Assembly: GCF_900143245.1 (NCBI RefSeq) | Contig: NZ_FRDK01000003.1 | Location: 62,001 to 126,000 of the forward strand | From: Flavobacterium fryxellicola | GTDB lineage: Bacteria > Bacteroidota > Bacteroidia > Flavobacteriales > Flavobacteriaceae | Direction of reading: 5' to 3' | DNA length: 64,000 nt | Shown here: in pieces, positions 53,238 through 61,997 of the stretch | Layout: each line of letters opens with the position of its first letter | Numbering within the stretch: the stretch's first letter is position 1 | Made by a program: the position numbers and the translations under genes | The notes under the pieces: model-generated | Databases searched by the model: none | What the model was told of the DNA's origin: nothing | What the model saw: the letters and a program-made list of their open reading frames with translations, nothing else

Positions 53238-54686
53238 TTAAAAAAACTTGAGTCGTTTGTCTTTCACGGAATCCAGTCGCAGCATTTTATAATCCAGCAC
53301 ATAATTTTGGTATATGCGCCAAGGGGCTTTATTTCCTTGACTGGGAAGCATATTCGCTGAACGGTTGATGTATCCAGAGTTGAGATTGAGTAGCGGAACC
53401 GGTTGTAAATCAGTCTCAATTACTTTTGCTTTTACCGCTTTGTAATTATGTTTGTCCAAGTAATTTAAAACCCGTGAAATATATTCACTGGTCAAGTCGC
53501 TTTTCAGTGTCCACGAGGCATTAGTATAACCAACAAAAATAAAAAAGTTGGGCAGGTCACTTAACATTACGCCTTTGTAAACAAAAGATTTAGAAACATC
53601 AAATGGTTTTGAATCCAGTTGAAATTTCACTGCTCCAAACGCCAATAAATTAAGTCCTGTTGCCGTGATGATAATATCGGCTGGTATTGTTTTTCCCGAT
53701 TGTAATAAAATTCCATTGGTGACAAAACGATCGATATGGTCGGTAACCACTGTCGCTTTCCCTTTCCTGATGGCTCTAAAAAAATCTCCGTTTGGGGCGA
53801 TGCAAAAACGTTGTTCCCATGGGTTGTAATTGGGTATAAAATGAGGGTCCACTGGAAAGTCACCCAGACCTTTTTTAGCACCTTTGATTATGAAGTTTTT
53901 CATAGCTTCAGGGAAGAACCTGCAGAGATTAAAAAAGATAATCGAGTAGAAAATATTTTTGTAGCGGATTAGCCTGTATGCTATTTTTTTTGGGAATAGG
54001 CGTTTCAATCGGGCGGCAATCTTGTCCTTATTGGGCAAGGCGGCAATATAAGTTGGCGATCGCTGCAACATTACAACCTGAGCTCCTTCGTTGGCAAGTT
54101 CAGGTACGATGGTAACCGCTGTGGCTCCACTGCCAATTACCACCACTTTTTTATCGGCAACATCTAATTTTTCAGGCCATTGTTGCGGATGGATTATTTT
54201 ACCTAAAAAACGGGATTGATCCTTAAATGCGGGGGTGTAGCCTTTGCTGTAATTATAATAACCACTACAGCTAAAGATAAACTGGCACGTGTAAACTGTT
54301 TGGTCCGCTGTGATGCTGTTTACGGCAGTTACAGTCCATAATTTCTCTTTGGTGTTAAAGTTGTAAGAAACGGCACTTTGTTGGTATCGGATATGATCTC
54401 GTACTTGATATTCGTCAGCAGCTTCATTCAGGTATTTCAAGATTGAAGGCCCGTCTGCGAACGATTTGTGGTCTTCCCATGTTTTAAAGGAATACCCAAA
54501 AGTATACATATCTGAATCAGAACGGATTCCGGGGTATTTAAACAAACTCCACGTACCTCCAAGTTCCGCTCTTGCTTCTAAAATAACATAGGTTTTATTT
54601 GGATTTTTACGAGACAAATGACAGGCGGCGCCTATTCCGGACAAGCCGGCACCTAGTATGATTATATCGGTGTGCGTCGTGTTCAT
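53238..54686 (-). CDS. Flavin-containing monooxygenase, Baeyer-Villiger type
   Basis: 482 residues with two Rossmann folds: FAD GAGLSG at 12-17 and NADPH GSGATA at 185-190. Between them is the Baeyer-Villiger fingerprint FxGxxxHxxxWP, with F160, G162, H166, W170 and P171. Such enzymes use NADPH and O2 to turn ketones into esters or to oxygenate heteroatoms. The substrate cannot be told from sequence. It converges on the DUF302 gene. Confidence 0.9.
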   Translation of the reverse strand: MNTTHTDIIILGAGLSGIGAACHLSRKNPNKTYVILEARAELGGTWSLFKYPGIRSDSDMYTFGYSFKTWEDHKSFADGPSILKYLNEAADEYQVRDHIRYQQSAVSYNFNTKEKLWTVTAVNSITADQTVYTCQFIFSCSGYYNYSKGYTPAFKDQSRFLGKIIHPQQWPEKLDVADKKVVVIGSGATAVTIVPELANEGAQVVMLQRSPTYIAALPNKDKIAARLKRLFPKKIAYRLIRYKNIFYSIIFFNLCRFFPEAMKNFIIKGAKKGLGDFPVDPHFIPNYNPWEQRFCIAPNGDFFRAIRKGKATVVTDHIDRFVTNGILLQSGKTIPADIIITATGLNLLAFGAVKFQLDSKPFDVSKSFVYKGVMLSDLPNFFIFVGYTNASWTLKSDLTSEYISRVLNYLDKHNYKAVKAKVIETDLQPVPLLNLNSGYINRSANMLPSQGNKAPWRIYQNYVLDYKMLRLDSVKDKRLKFF

Positions 54687-54735
54687 GTTGTTATTTTAGA
54701 ATTAAATGCTGCTGCAAAATACATAATAGAATCAA

Positions 54736-54772
54736 CAAAAAACACCATTCCATTTTCAGGGGTAATGGTGTT
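54736..54772 (-). terminator. Terminator after nhaA
   Basis: Nine-base stem AACACCATT/AATGGTGTT (54741-54749 with 54764-54772) and, on the minus strand, a T run, 80 bases beyond the nhaA stop. Confidence 0.75.
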
Positions 54773-54851
54773 GTTAATTTATAAAAAGTAAAAAATCAAG
54801 GGGCAATGCCATGTTAGGCTTACTGCTGTAACCATGATTTGTAAATACGGG

Positions 54852-55988
54852 CTATCGCGTTTTTAAGGTCATCTTTAGAAATAAAAAGCCTATAATTCCT
54901 GCGGTGAGTGAAGCAATTATGACCGCTATTTTGGAACTGTTAATAAGGGTTGCATCATCATAAGCAAGGATGGTTATGAAAATGGACATTGTAAATCCTA
55001 TCCCACCTAAAAGTCCTACGCCAATAATATTTTTCCATTTTAGGTCTTCTGGAAGTTTGCAAAGTCCGAGCGAAGCACCCAAAAAAGCAAACGCAAAAAT
55101 ACCCAAAGGCTTTCCTATAATAAGACCTGCAATGATTCCAATACTATTGGCTTCTCCTAATCCATCTTGCCAATCAACTCCTATTGCAATACAGGTATTA
55201 GCAATCGCAAAAAGAGGTAAAATTACAAATGCCACAGGCTTATGTAAAACGTGTTGTAAAATGTAGGAGGTCGAATTTTTATCTCCGTTACCAAAGGGTA
55301 TGGCGAAAGCCAGTAAAACACCCGTAATTGTAGCATGAACCCCTGAATTATACATAAAATACCACATTGCAATACCTCCAAGCAGGTAGGGAATTAGATT
55401 TTTAACTTTAAGACGGTTTAGTAAAAGTAAAATACTGAATAACGCTAATGCAATCAATAGGTTAGTCCAAATGATCGTTTTGGTATAGAAAATCGCGATC
55501 ACTATTATTGCTATCAAATCGTCAATAACAGCTAATGCTGTAAGAAATATTTTTAGTGAAATGGGAACTTTATTCCCTACTAAGGATAAAATCCCAATGG
55601 CAAATGCAATATCCGTCGCCATGGGAATCCCTGCACCTGCTTGCGTAGCTGTTCCATAATTGAATAAAAGAAAAATAGCCGCAGGAAGTAGAAAACCACC
55701 CATAGCTCCAATGAGAGGAAAAGAAGCATTTTTCAAATCCGAGAGTTCGCCTTTGTAAATTTCGCGTTCCAGTTCCAAACCAATAAGTAAAAAGAAAATT
55801 GCCATCAATCCATCATTTATCCAATGGGTGATACTGTGTCCACCAACATCAAATTGCCAAAAGCCAATATAACTCGATTGAATGGGAGAATTAGCCAACA
55901 AAAGAGAAATAATGGTAACAATCAGTAGAATTATACCTCCTGCTTTTTCACTTTCGTAAAATTCTTTAAATAGTTTCGATAACTTCAT
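54852..55988 (-). CDS. nhaA: Na+/H+ antiporter NhaA
   Basis: 378 residues, about 12 membrane helices. The conserved ion-binding pair is D156-D157 (ALAVIDDLIAI), with D126 in GIPMATDIAFAIGIL and the pH-sensor-region motif LLIGLELEREIYKGEL near 67-82. NhaA exports Na+ in exchange for H+ and supports pH and salt tolerance. The gene is monocistronic, with a 419-base upstream gap. Confidence 0.95.
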   Translation of the reverse strand: MKLSKLFKEFYESEKAGGIILLIVTIISLLLANSPIQSSYIGFWQFDVGGHSITHWINDGLMAIFFLLIGLELEREIYKGELSDLKNASFPLIGAMGGFLLPAAIFLLFNYGTATQAGAGIPMATDIAFAIGILSLVGNKVPISLKIFLTALAVIDDLIAIIVIAIFYTKTIIWTNLLIALALFSILLLLNRLKVKNLIPYLLGGIAMWYFMYNSGVHATITGVLLAFAIPFGNGDKNSTSYILQHVLHKPVAFVILPLFAIANTCIAIGVDWQDGLGEANSIGIIAGLIIGKPLGIFAFAFLGASLGLCKLPEDLKWKNIIGVGLLGGIGFTMSIFITILAYDDATLINSSKIAVIIASLTAGIIGFLFLKMTLKTR

Positions 55989-56407
55989 TACTCTTTTTTT
56001 TGATGAAAATTTTAGATCAGCTTGCCGTTGTTTTTGGATTTTTCCAATATAGTGCTGCTTATTTAGAACTATTTCGGGTAGAAAAGTCTAAAAAAAGGAG
56101 TCGTCTTTCCTCGTTTTATCAAATATACCAATTAATATTTTAAAAAAAATAAAGGATTGTTTTTGTTTCCTGCCAATAAGAGTTTCCAGAAACGGTAGTT
56201 TAGCGGGAATTAAGTGCTTGCTTTAGTTTTTTGAGTAAACTATTCATACTTCGCTGGGGCGATAAATGTAATTTAGGGACTGAACTTGGTACAGAAATGG
56301 GTCTCCCAAGTGCGCTAATTGCAGTAAAATCTTTTCTTATGATACAACGATAACGGGTTTGTTATTATAGGGATATGCGCTACTTTTTTTAGCTCGCACC
56401 GGTTTTT
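55989..56407. other. 419-base gap upstream of nhaA
   Basis: AT-rich; no credible ORF. It contains one minus-strand -7 box (TATATTTG, bases 56120-56127 read in reverse) about 130 bases before nhaA. No riboswitch or convincing attenuator was recognised; a weak AGGAGTCGTCTTTCCT stem lies at about 56097-56112. Confidence 0.6.
56120..56127 (-). promoter_or_regulatory. Candidate -7 box for nhaA
   Basis: TATATTTG on the minus strand, TAnnTTTG-type, implying a leader of about 120 bases before the nhaA ATG. Confidence 0.45.
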
Positions 56408-57160
56408 TTATTCGGGTTGTTTTTTAAGAACTAATTTTCCGGTTGCAATTACAACAATAAAAACAAGGACTAAAACCAGACTTGCCTCTATATTTCCTAA
56501 ATTCATTCCTTCTGGTTTTGTCAAATAGTCACCCATTGTCGCACCAATTGGGTGTGTCAAAATGATAGCCAACCAGTATAAAAGTGCTCTTGCTATTGTA
56601 GTAAAGAACGCCAGTAAAATAACAATGATAAGCAGGCCTAATAAAAGTAATGTTCCGCCGGCAAAACCTAAAGGCGTGTCGTGGGCTAATAAATCACCAA
56701 ATGCGGTTCCTAGTGTGCTGGAAGTCAAAATGGCCAGCCAGTATAAAAATTCGGTGGTCTTGCTTAATCCACTTTCAATAGTATCTGTTTTGGAATACCA
56801 TTTCCAAATGCCAAAAGTGAAGATCAATGCAAAAACTAACAAAACGGTGGCGTAAATATATCCTGTTTCCTGAGTTACCCCTAAATAAGTTACCGATAAC
56901 GTTCTTGAAAGAAAGTCGGAAATAGTAGTGCCTAATGTACTTGCTACCGTTATTACGGTCCAATATAGAATTGGTTTTTGGTTTTTTGAATAAATGGAAA
57001 TTGTCAATACAAAAAGGAACAGAATGAGCAAGGCAACTGTTCCGCCACCGTACCCTAAATTAAAAGTTTGAGAGATTAAATCCCCTGCCGTTTCTCCCAT
57101 TGTGTTGGCACTGATAATTAATGCCCAATAGAATGCATTTATTTTAGGAATGTGTTTCAA
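56408..57160 (-). CDS. Four-repeat COG4705-like membrane protein
   Basis: 250 residues, eight membrane helices in four two-helix units. Each unit opens with a YW-A/T-I helix and carries a small-residue motif: SANTMGETAGDL, VASTLGTTISDF, TSSTLGTAFGDL and THPIGATMGDYL, spaced about 65 residues apart. The conserved Gly and Asp suggest a transport function with internal pseudo-symmetry. The family is listed as uncharacterised membrane-anchored proteins; the substrate is unknown. Confidence 0.82.
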   Translation of the reverse strand: MKHIPKINAFYWALIISANTMGETAGDLISQTFNLGYGGGTVALLILFLFVLTISIYSKNQKPILYWTVITVASTLGTTISDFLSRTLSVTYLGVTQETGYIYATVLLVFALIFTFGIWKWYSKTDTIESGLSKTTEFLYWLAILTSSTLGTAFGDLLAHDTPLGFAGGTLLLLGLLIIVILLAFFTTIARALLYWLAIILTHPIGATMGDYLTKPEGMNLGNIEASLVLVLVFIVVIATGKLVLKKQPE

Positions 57161-57345
57161 AATGCACAGTTTATTAATTGACTATTTATGATACTGGTCA
57201 CTATAGTGGATTTGTATTGTTCCACTTGTGTTTAATCGCTAGCGTGCTTTGCGCCAATAATCTAAAAGAGAGTAGTTTGTCTAGTCACGGAATTACCCTG
57301 AATTGGCTAGCGTTCCCTATGCGCCAGCATGGGTGAGTAATTTTG

Positions 57346-57744
57346 TCAATCCAATAAATCCTGCAGTTTTAATTCGTCAAAAATCAATTTATCCACTTCT
57401 GAAATTTTGTGTTTGTCAGCATATTTAAGCCACTTTATTTCTTCAATTTCTGAACTGGCTTGCAATTCGCCAGAGTACGCGCCAGAGTAGCAAGTCATTT
57501 TTACCATAACACCTGTTGGATGTCCATGTGCTTGAGCCTCAAATACGCCAAAATACGTCAATTTGTTTGTGTCAATATGTACCGTTAGCTCTTCCTGAAT
57601 TTCTCGAGCTAATGCTTGCTGGTCTGTTTCTCCTATTTCTCTTTTGCCGCCCGGAATATAATATTTGTCTTTTCCATAACTTTTTGTAGAAAGAATGGAT
57701 TTGTTTTGTAATTCTATCCAAGCTAGTTTGTCAATTGATTTCAT
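57346..57744 (-). CDS. NUDIX hydrolase
   Basis: 132 residues. The Nudix box runs G33-KREIG-E39-TDQQALA-REIQEELTV (E39, R47, E48, E51, E52); the usual Gly before the last hydrophobic residue is Thr. Nudix enzymes hydrolyse nucleoside diphosphate derivatives, often for housecleaning. Substrate unknown. Confidence 0.92.
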   Translation of the reverse strand: MKSIDKLAWIELQNKSILSTKSYGKDKYYIPGGKREIGETDQQALAREIQEELTVHIDTNKLTYFGVFEAQAHGHPTGVMVKMTCYSGAYSGELQASSEIEEIKWLKYADKHKISEVDKLIFDELKLQDLLD

Positions 57745-57872
57745 TTAGAAAGAGTCATTTTAATGGTGGTGGTTCGCGCGAGTAAGACGCTGACAAAGTG
57801 CGCTTTTGATTGTAACAGGAGCCGTGCCAAATTATTTCTGTTTTACTTTTATTGGGATGCAAAGTGCATTAG

Positions 57873-58490
57873 TTAATGAGCCCCACTGATCGCAAATGAG
57901 ACATATCCAGCAGTTAGGTATTTTGTCAAGGCCACCTTTGCTGACTCAGCAATGAATATGTTTTTATACAATTCGGCTCCATCAATACCTCTAAGATTCA
58001 ACGTCTGTCCGCAAAGAACAAAATGCACTCCAACTTTTTGCATTTGATTTATCAAATCAGCATTGGGATTCGCACAGTTGAATTTTTTCTCATAGGCTGC
58101 ACTATTCAAAACGGATAAAATAGCAGCCGAATGCACAATTACGACAGATTTTAGGTTTTTTGGCTGAATGCCGGCCGCCGCATGTAGATTTAAAATCCGT
58201 GCTATTTCTTCCAGCCCTTCGTTTGGTTTGTCAGCCATGCCAGTGGTCGTACCGTTTTGGGTAAGATCAAAAAGTAATTTGTACACCGTCTTGGCTTCGG
58301 GGATATCGGTTGCATTTTTTACCGGTATTACGCCAGTCCACTTGGATCCTTTTATTAATGGGTATTCTAATACTGGAATAAAAGGATCCATTTTAGCCGC
58401 TGCGCTTTCACGAGCAGATGTTTGTGCATTGGAGAAAAGAGAAGAAAAAATGAAGCAGAGCGGCAAAAAATTGTTTTTTATGAATTTCAT
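57873..58490 (-). CDS. Secreted DsrE-like family protein
   Basis: 205 residues with a signal peptide (ending SNAQ). The alpha/beta DsrE/DsrF-like core (LLFDLTQNGTT, ARILNLHAAAGI, KSVVIVHSAA, MQKVGVHFVLCGQTL) is present, with one Cys in VLCGQ at the usual active site. Such periplasmic forms are common in Flavobacteriia, with unknown role. The gene is divergent from the CHRD-like gene. Confidence 0.88.
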   Translation of the reverse strand: MKFIKNNFLPLCFIFSSLFSNAQTSARESAAAKMDPFIPVLEYPLIKGSKWTGVIPVKNATDIPEAKTVYKLLFDLTQNGTTTGMADKPNEGLEEIARILNLHAAAGIQPKNLKSVVIVHSAAILSVLNSAAYEKKFNCANPNADLINQMQKVGVHFVLCGQTLNLRGIDGAELYKNIFIAESAKVALTKYLTAGYVSFAISGAH

Positions 58491-58809
58491 TATAAATGAT
58501 TTTTTGAAGAATTGAATTGATTAGCCAATAATGCAACTGAATTTTAAAATTGCTGCTGCTAAGATAGTTTTTTAAAGTGAAAAATTAGAGTAGTGAATTA
58601 TAGATACGTTCTAAAAACAGATTCAGATAAGTAAAGCTACGATTTTTATCAATTATTATTTAACTATTTTTAAAATTAGCAGCTCTTAAAAGAATCGCTG
58701 TAACTGACTCTTTTAAAACCTATTGTATTTATTTCAGCAAAATAATAGTTGCATTTAAAAAATAATAGAGTTAAGTTTGTTTAATAATAACCTAAAAACT
58801 ATAAACAAA
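58491..58809. other. 319-base divergent gap between the DsrE-like and CHRD-like genes
   Basis: AT-rich, no credible ORF. One inverted repeat is visible, TTAAAAGA at 58686-58693 with TCTTTTAA at 58709-58716, which might be a weak hairpin or binding site. No clear -7 box was identified. Confidence 0.5.
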
Positions 58810-60345
58810 ATGAAGCATTTTAAAGAAAAATTAGTAGTACTATTAATGGTAGTGCCCTTTATTTTTAGCAGTTGTACCAAAGATGATGCGCCAGCCCCCA
58901 CCGTTGTAAACTCAAAAGTATATGATTTGGGTGCAGTTGGAACATCTGGAGTAACGGGAACGGCAACGATTATTGAAAAAAGTGATGCGACTTTAAGCAT
59001 TGAGTTAGAGTTAAAAAACACAGTTGCAAATGCTTCACATCCTGCGCACATTCACTTAAACACGGCTGCTGAAGGAGGAGATATAGCACTTACGCTAAAA
59101 TCGGTCGATGGTGCAACTGGAAAAAGTATAACAACATTCAAAGCATTGGATAACGGCAGTGCAATCACCTATCAAGCGCTACTTGATTTTGACGGGTATA
59201 TCAATGTGCATTTGAGTGCAGATAAATTGTCTACACTTGTGGCACAAGGTGATATAGGACAAAACGATCTTACCGGGGTTTCTAAAGTGTATCCGCTAGG
59301 CAGCGTTGCTGTTCCAGCAATATCTGGTACTGCTACTTTTTACAAACGAGTAAATGGAGAAGCATTAGCGGTAGTACAATTACAAAACACTCCAGCTGGC
59401 GGGTCACACCCGGGTCACATCCACGCCAATACAGCTGCTCAAGGAGGTGGAATTGCTTTTTCTTTTAAGCCCGTAAATGGAGATACCGGATTGAGTGTAA
59501 CCAACGTAGCTAAACTAGATAATGGTACTGCTTTCGGGTATGATCAAGTACTTGCTTATAATGGGTACATCAACTTTCATTTAAGTGCTACTGCTTTAGC
59601 TACGCTGGTTGCTCAAGGGGATATTGGTCAAAATGAATTAACAGGCAAAAAGGTAAGTTACGTATTGGCACAAAAAGACGTAGCCGGCATCAACGGAACA
59701 GTTGAATTTGCAGAGCGTGTCAATCAAACGACTTTAGTAACTATTAAATTGGTAGGTACTCCTGCTGGTGGAAGTCATCCGGCTCACATCCATGAAAACA
59801 ATGTTGCTACATCGGGTAATATCATTGCTGGTTTGAATCCTGTAAATGGGAACACTGGAATTAGTAAAACACAAGTAGCTACCTTAGTTGGCGGAGCTGC
59901 AGTGACCTATACACAGTTTTTAACGCGTGCTGCCTACGTGAATGTGCATTTGAGTGACGCTAATATGGCTACAATAGTGGCACAAGGCAATATTGGCTCA
60001 AGCTTAGGGACTGCAACAGGCGAAACAAAAACCTATACGGTTACGAATAGTGGTTCTAGTTCTTATATTTTTAACGGTGAAGGATTAACAAACGCAAGTA
60101 ATCCTAACTTTACGTTCAAAAGAGGAGGAACCTATACTTTTAATGTGAGCACGCCAGGCCACCCGTTCTATTTAAATACTGTTCAAGGTACTGGAACTAC
60201 CAATGCCTTTAGCTCAGGAGTTACAAATAACGGTGCAGTATCAGGATCAGTAAAAATCGTAGTGCCTGCAAATGCACCAAATACGTTGTACTACAACTGT
60301 GAATTTCATGGTTTGATGACGGGTGTGATCACGATTACCAATTAG
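58810..60345 (+). CDS. Lipoprotein with three CHRD-like repeats and a cupredoxin-like domain
   Basis: 511 residues from the ATG at 58810 (an earlier in-frame TTG at 58777 has no signal peptide). Lipobox FIFSSCTKDD near residue 19. Three repeats of about 110 residues follow, each with the CHRD-like pattern SHPAHIHLNTAAEGG and YINVHLSADKL or similar, with His-x-His-rich strands. Residues about 405-511 form a cupredoxin-like domain with His in TPGHPFYL, and Cys, His and Met in YYNCEFHGLM, a type-1-copper ligand set. It ends with its own terminator. The metal is probably copper. The function is unknown. Confidence 0.85.
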   Translation: MKHFKEKLVVLLMVVPFIFSSCTKDDAPAPTVVNSKVYDLGAVGTSGVTGTATIIEKSDATLSIELELKNTVANASHPAHIHLNTAAEGGDIALTLKSVDGATGKSITTFKALDNGSAITYQALLDFDGYINVHLSADKLSTLVAQGDIGQNDLTGVSKVYPLGSVAVPAISGTATFYKRVNGEALAVVQLQNTPAGGSHPGHIHANTAAQGGGIAFSFKPVNGDTGLSVTNVAKLDNGTAFGYDQVLAYNGYINFHLSATALATLVAQGDIGQNELTGKKVSYVLAQKDVAGINGTVEFAERVNQTTLVTIKLVGTPAGGSHPAHIHENNVATSGNIIAGLNPVNGNTGISKTQVATLVGGAAVTYTQFLTRAAYVNVHLSDANMATIVAQGNIGSSLGTATGETKTYTVTNSGSSSYIFNGEGLTNASNPNFTFKRGGTYTFNVSTPGHPFYLNTVQGTGTTNAFSSGVTNNGAVSGSVKIVVPANAPNTLYYNCEFHGLMTGVITITN

Positions 60346-60364
60346 TTTTAAATTTATAAAAAGT

Positions 60365-60397
60365 AAAAGGGGAATGGTAAAACATTCCCCTTTTTTA
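60365..60397 (+). terminator. Terminator of the CHRD-like lipoprotein gene
   Basis: Twelve-base stem AAAAGGGGAATG/CATTCCCCTTTT (60365-60376 with 60383-60394) and a T run; 19 bases after the stop. Confidence 0.9.
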
Positions 60398-60516
60398 ATT
60401 TATGAAAAACAAGAAATAGAAGCTCAGCTAATTTAATTTTATTAAACATTTTTTTGAGTCGTAGTTTCTTTTGTCCTTGGGTAGCTAAAGATGCTTGTTT
60501 ATTTCACAACTCATAA

Positions 60517-60699
60517 TCAATCTTTTTTATCTTGTTGTTCTGTGTGGTGTTGCTTTCTGAGAGCAGATTCATCTCCTAACTTCATTCCGTTTGACATTCC
60601 GATCATAAAGGCAGTAATAAATAGCATTAGATTTCTTTTTATCCAAAGAGAAGGTCGCTTAGAGGACTCTAAACGTGTTTTAGTTTTGTGTTTATACAT
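60517..60699 (-). CDS. Possible small membrane protein, 60 residues
   Basis: Basic N-terminus (KHKTKTRLESSKRPSLWIKR), one hydrophobic segment (NLMLFITAFMIGMSNGM) and a charged, His- and Gln-rich tail. Reading the other strand gives a 71-residue Cys/Phe-rich frame that looks less protein-like. No family known. Confidence 0.5.
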   Translation of the reverse strand: MYKHKTKTRLESSKRPSLWIKRNLMLFITAFMIGMSNGMKLGDESALRKQHHTEQQDKKD

Positions 60700-60782
60700 T
60701 TTGTAAATGATAAATGATTAGACATTTTTTTTATCATCGCTATGCAATAAATTGCATAAATGCTTAGAAAAGAAAAGCTGTT

Positions 60783-61148
60783 CTAAGCTATGTATAAACT
60801 GGAATACCGATTACTTGAAGTAATTATTTTGTTCAAAAAAGCCTGTTGCGCTTTGATTGCCCTAATATTTTGATAAAGTGTAATTCGTAATTTTAGTAGT
60901 ACCATAATTTGAAGACTAGAAACGTCTTTAAATTTTTGCTGTGTAAAAGGAATTGGCGATGAAGTTTTCTCAGACGAAGTTATCTGATTGTATCGATATG
61001 TTTTGGAGTTACTAAAATCCGCTCTCGCCTGAGCGCAGGAAACCTGATCGTAAGCTGTTGTATTAGACTGAGAATCTAAAGTACAATCATAAGCCATCAG
61101 GCCAAAAGCCAGAAAGAGCGAAATGAGATATTTTAAATACGTTTTCAA
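60783..61148 (-). CDS. Small secreted hypothetical protein
   Basis: 121 residues; hydrophobic N-terminus (LISLFLAFGLMAYDC) that may be a signal peptide or weak lipobox, then a polar, Ser/Thr-rich stretch and a C-terminal amphipathic helix. One further Cys at VSCAQ. No family recognised. It lies alone between the CHRD-like gene and the repeat cluster. Confidence 0.55.
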   Translation of the reverse strand: MKTYLKYLISLFLAFGLMAYDCTLDSQSNTTAYDQVSCAQARADFSNSKTYRYNQITSSEKTSSPIPFTQQKFKDVSSLQIMVLLKLRITLYQNIRAIKAQQAFLNKIITSSNRYSSLYIA

Positions 61149-61270
61149 TCTATTTCGTTTGAATGATAAATTTCAATAGGATACTTTGTAAAGTCCTAAT
61201 TATTGATAGGAATTTGCGGCTAAAGTAAGATTTATTTTGGGATTACTACTATTTTTAAAAATGCACCGTT

Positions 61271-61290
61271 TGGACAGATTGTAAATTTGC
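61271..61290 (+). repeat. REP-like palindrome, degenerate copy
   Basis: The core CAGATTGTAAATTTG still folds (CAGATT/AATTTG with one G-T wobble), and the copy aligns with the other three. Two arm positions differ from the majority. Confidence 0.5.
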
Positions 61291-61339
61291 AATGGCAGCT
61301 GCATCTAGTCATTGCTTCGTTTCGATGGCTATCGGGGAC

Positions 61340-61425
61340 GGGCGTCATCTCATTTGCTGTATGCCATACAGTTGTTTTCTTGTGTCTTATTATTTTGGGC
61401 ACGGATTGCAAATCCGCGCTATCGG
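61340..61425 (+). repeat. Composite direct repeat, copy 1 (REP-like palindrome at 61396-61425)
   Basis: A 49-base part (GTATGCCATACAGTTGTTTT and flanks, with its own CTGTAT/ATACAG hairpin) precedes the 30-base palindromic part GGGCACGGATTGCAAATCCG. Confidence 0.75.
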
Positions 61426-61500
61426 CTAAGTACAACAAAACTAAAATTCTTTATTTAAAATAACTTTCAAGTTTCATAAAATGAATCTTCTTTTTTTCAA

Positions 61501-61536
61501 AAAAAGCTACATCTTTTTTACTGAATGTAGCTTTTT
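61501..61536. terminator. Orphan bidirectional hairpin between repeats
   Basis: Twelve-base stem AAAAAGCTACAT/ATGTAGCTTTTT (61501-61512 with 61525-61536), T runs on both strands. No gene ends nearby on either strand. Confidence 0.6.
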
Positions 61537-61560
61537 TACTTGTTTTGTTTGCTCAACATT

Positions 61561-61590
61561 GTGGGCACGGAATGCAATTCCGCGCTATCT
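61561..61590 (+). repeat. REP-like palindrome, copy with exchanged arm bases
   Basis: Same unit, but the arm reads CGGAAT/ATTCCG instead of CGGATT/AATCCG. Both arm positions changed together, keeping the pairing. Confidence 0.75.
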
Positions 61591-61621
61591 AACCGAGAAA
61601 TTTAATGCATATTCGGGCGAT

Positions 61622-61707
61622 CGGCGTCATCTAATTTACTGTATGCCATACGGTTGTTTTCTTGTGTCTTTTTATTGTGGGCACGGATTGCAAATCCGCG
61701 CTATCGG
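61622..61707 (+). repeat. Composite direct repeat, copy 2 (REP-like palindrome at 61677-61707)
   Basis: Same 86-base organisation as 61340-61425. Differences include ATACGG for ATACAG in the inner hairpin, which keeps a G-T pair. Confidence 0.75.
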
Positions 61708-61997
61708 GGGTTTTTTTATAAAATATCATTAAAAGTGGGTATATGAATTACAAATCTATTCACTTAATTTTGCGTAGTAATTTTTTTTAAATTATCGATA
61801 TTGTTATACCTACATGACAATTAATTGTGATTTCTGAGTGTTATTTGATATTTATAGTATGCCCATACTATTTCAAAAAATATTTTTACAATTATAAAAT
61901 AAACATTTTCTGTTGTAATGAAGTCATTTTTATATGCTTTAATAAAATAGTAATTAAACATAATATAAGTGATTGACTTTATACACAATACTCAAAT

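Larger units (their letters stand above)
61149..61997. other. 849-base non-coding region holding REP-like repeats
   Basis: No credible gene. It contains four palindromic repeat copies, a longer composite direct repeat and an orphan hairpin, listed separately. ORFs called here (for example the minus-strand one over 61232-61438) are artefacts of the repeats. Confidence 0.7.

Noticed and set aside
55989..56407. Possible riboswitch in the long nhaA leader
   Set aside because: No conserved structured motif could be recognised; only one weak stem and a promoter-like box.
61232..61438. Minus-strand 68-codon frame
   Set aside because: It runs over REP-like palindromes and their flanks and has no protein-like pattern.
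61271..61707. Short CRISPR-like array
   Set aside because: Only four copies with unequal spacing, no spacer regularity and no cas genes; the units are palindromic REP-like elements.
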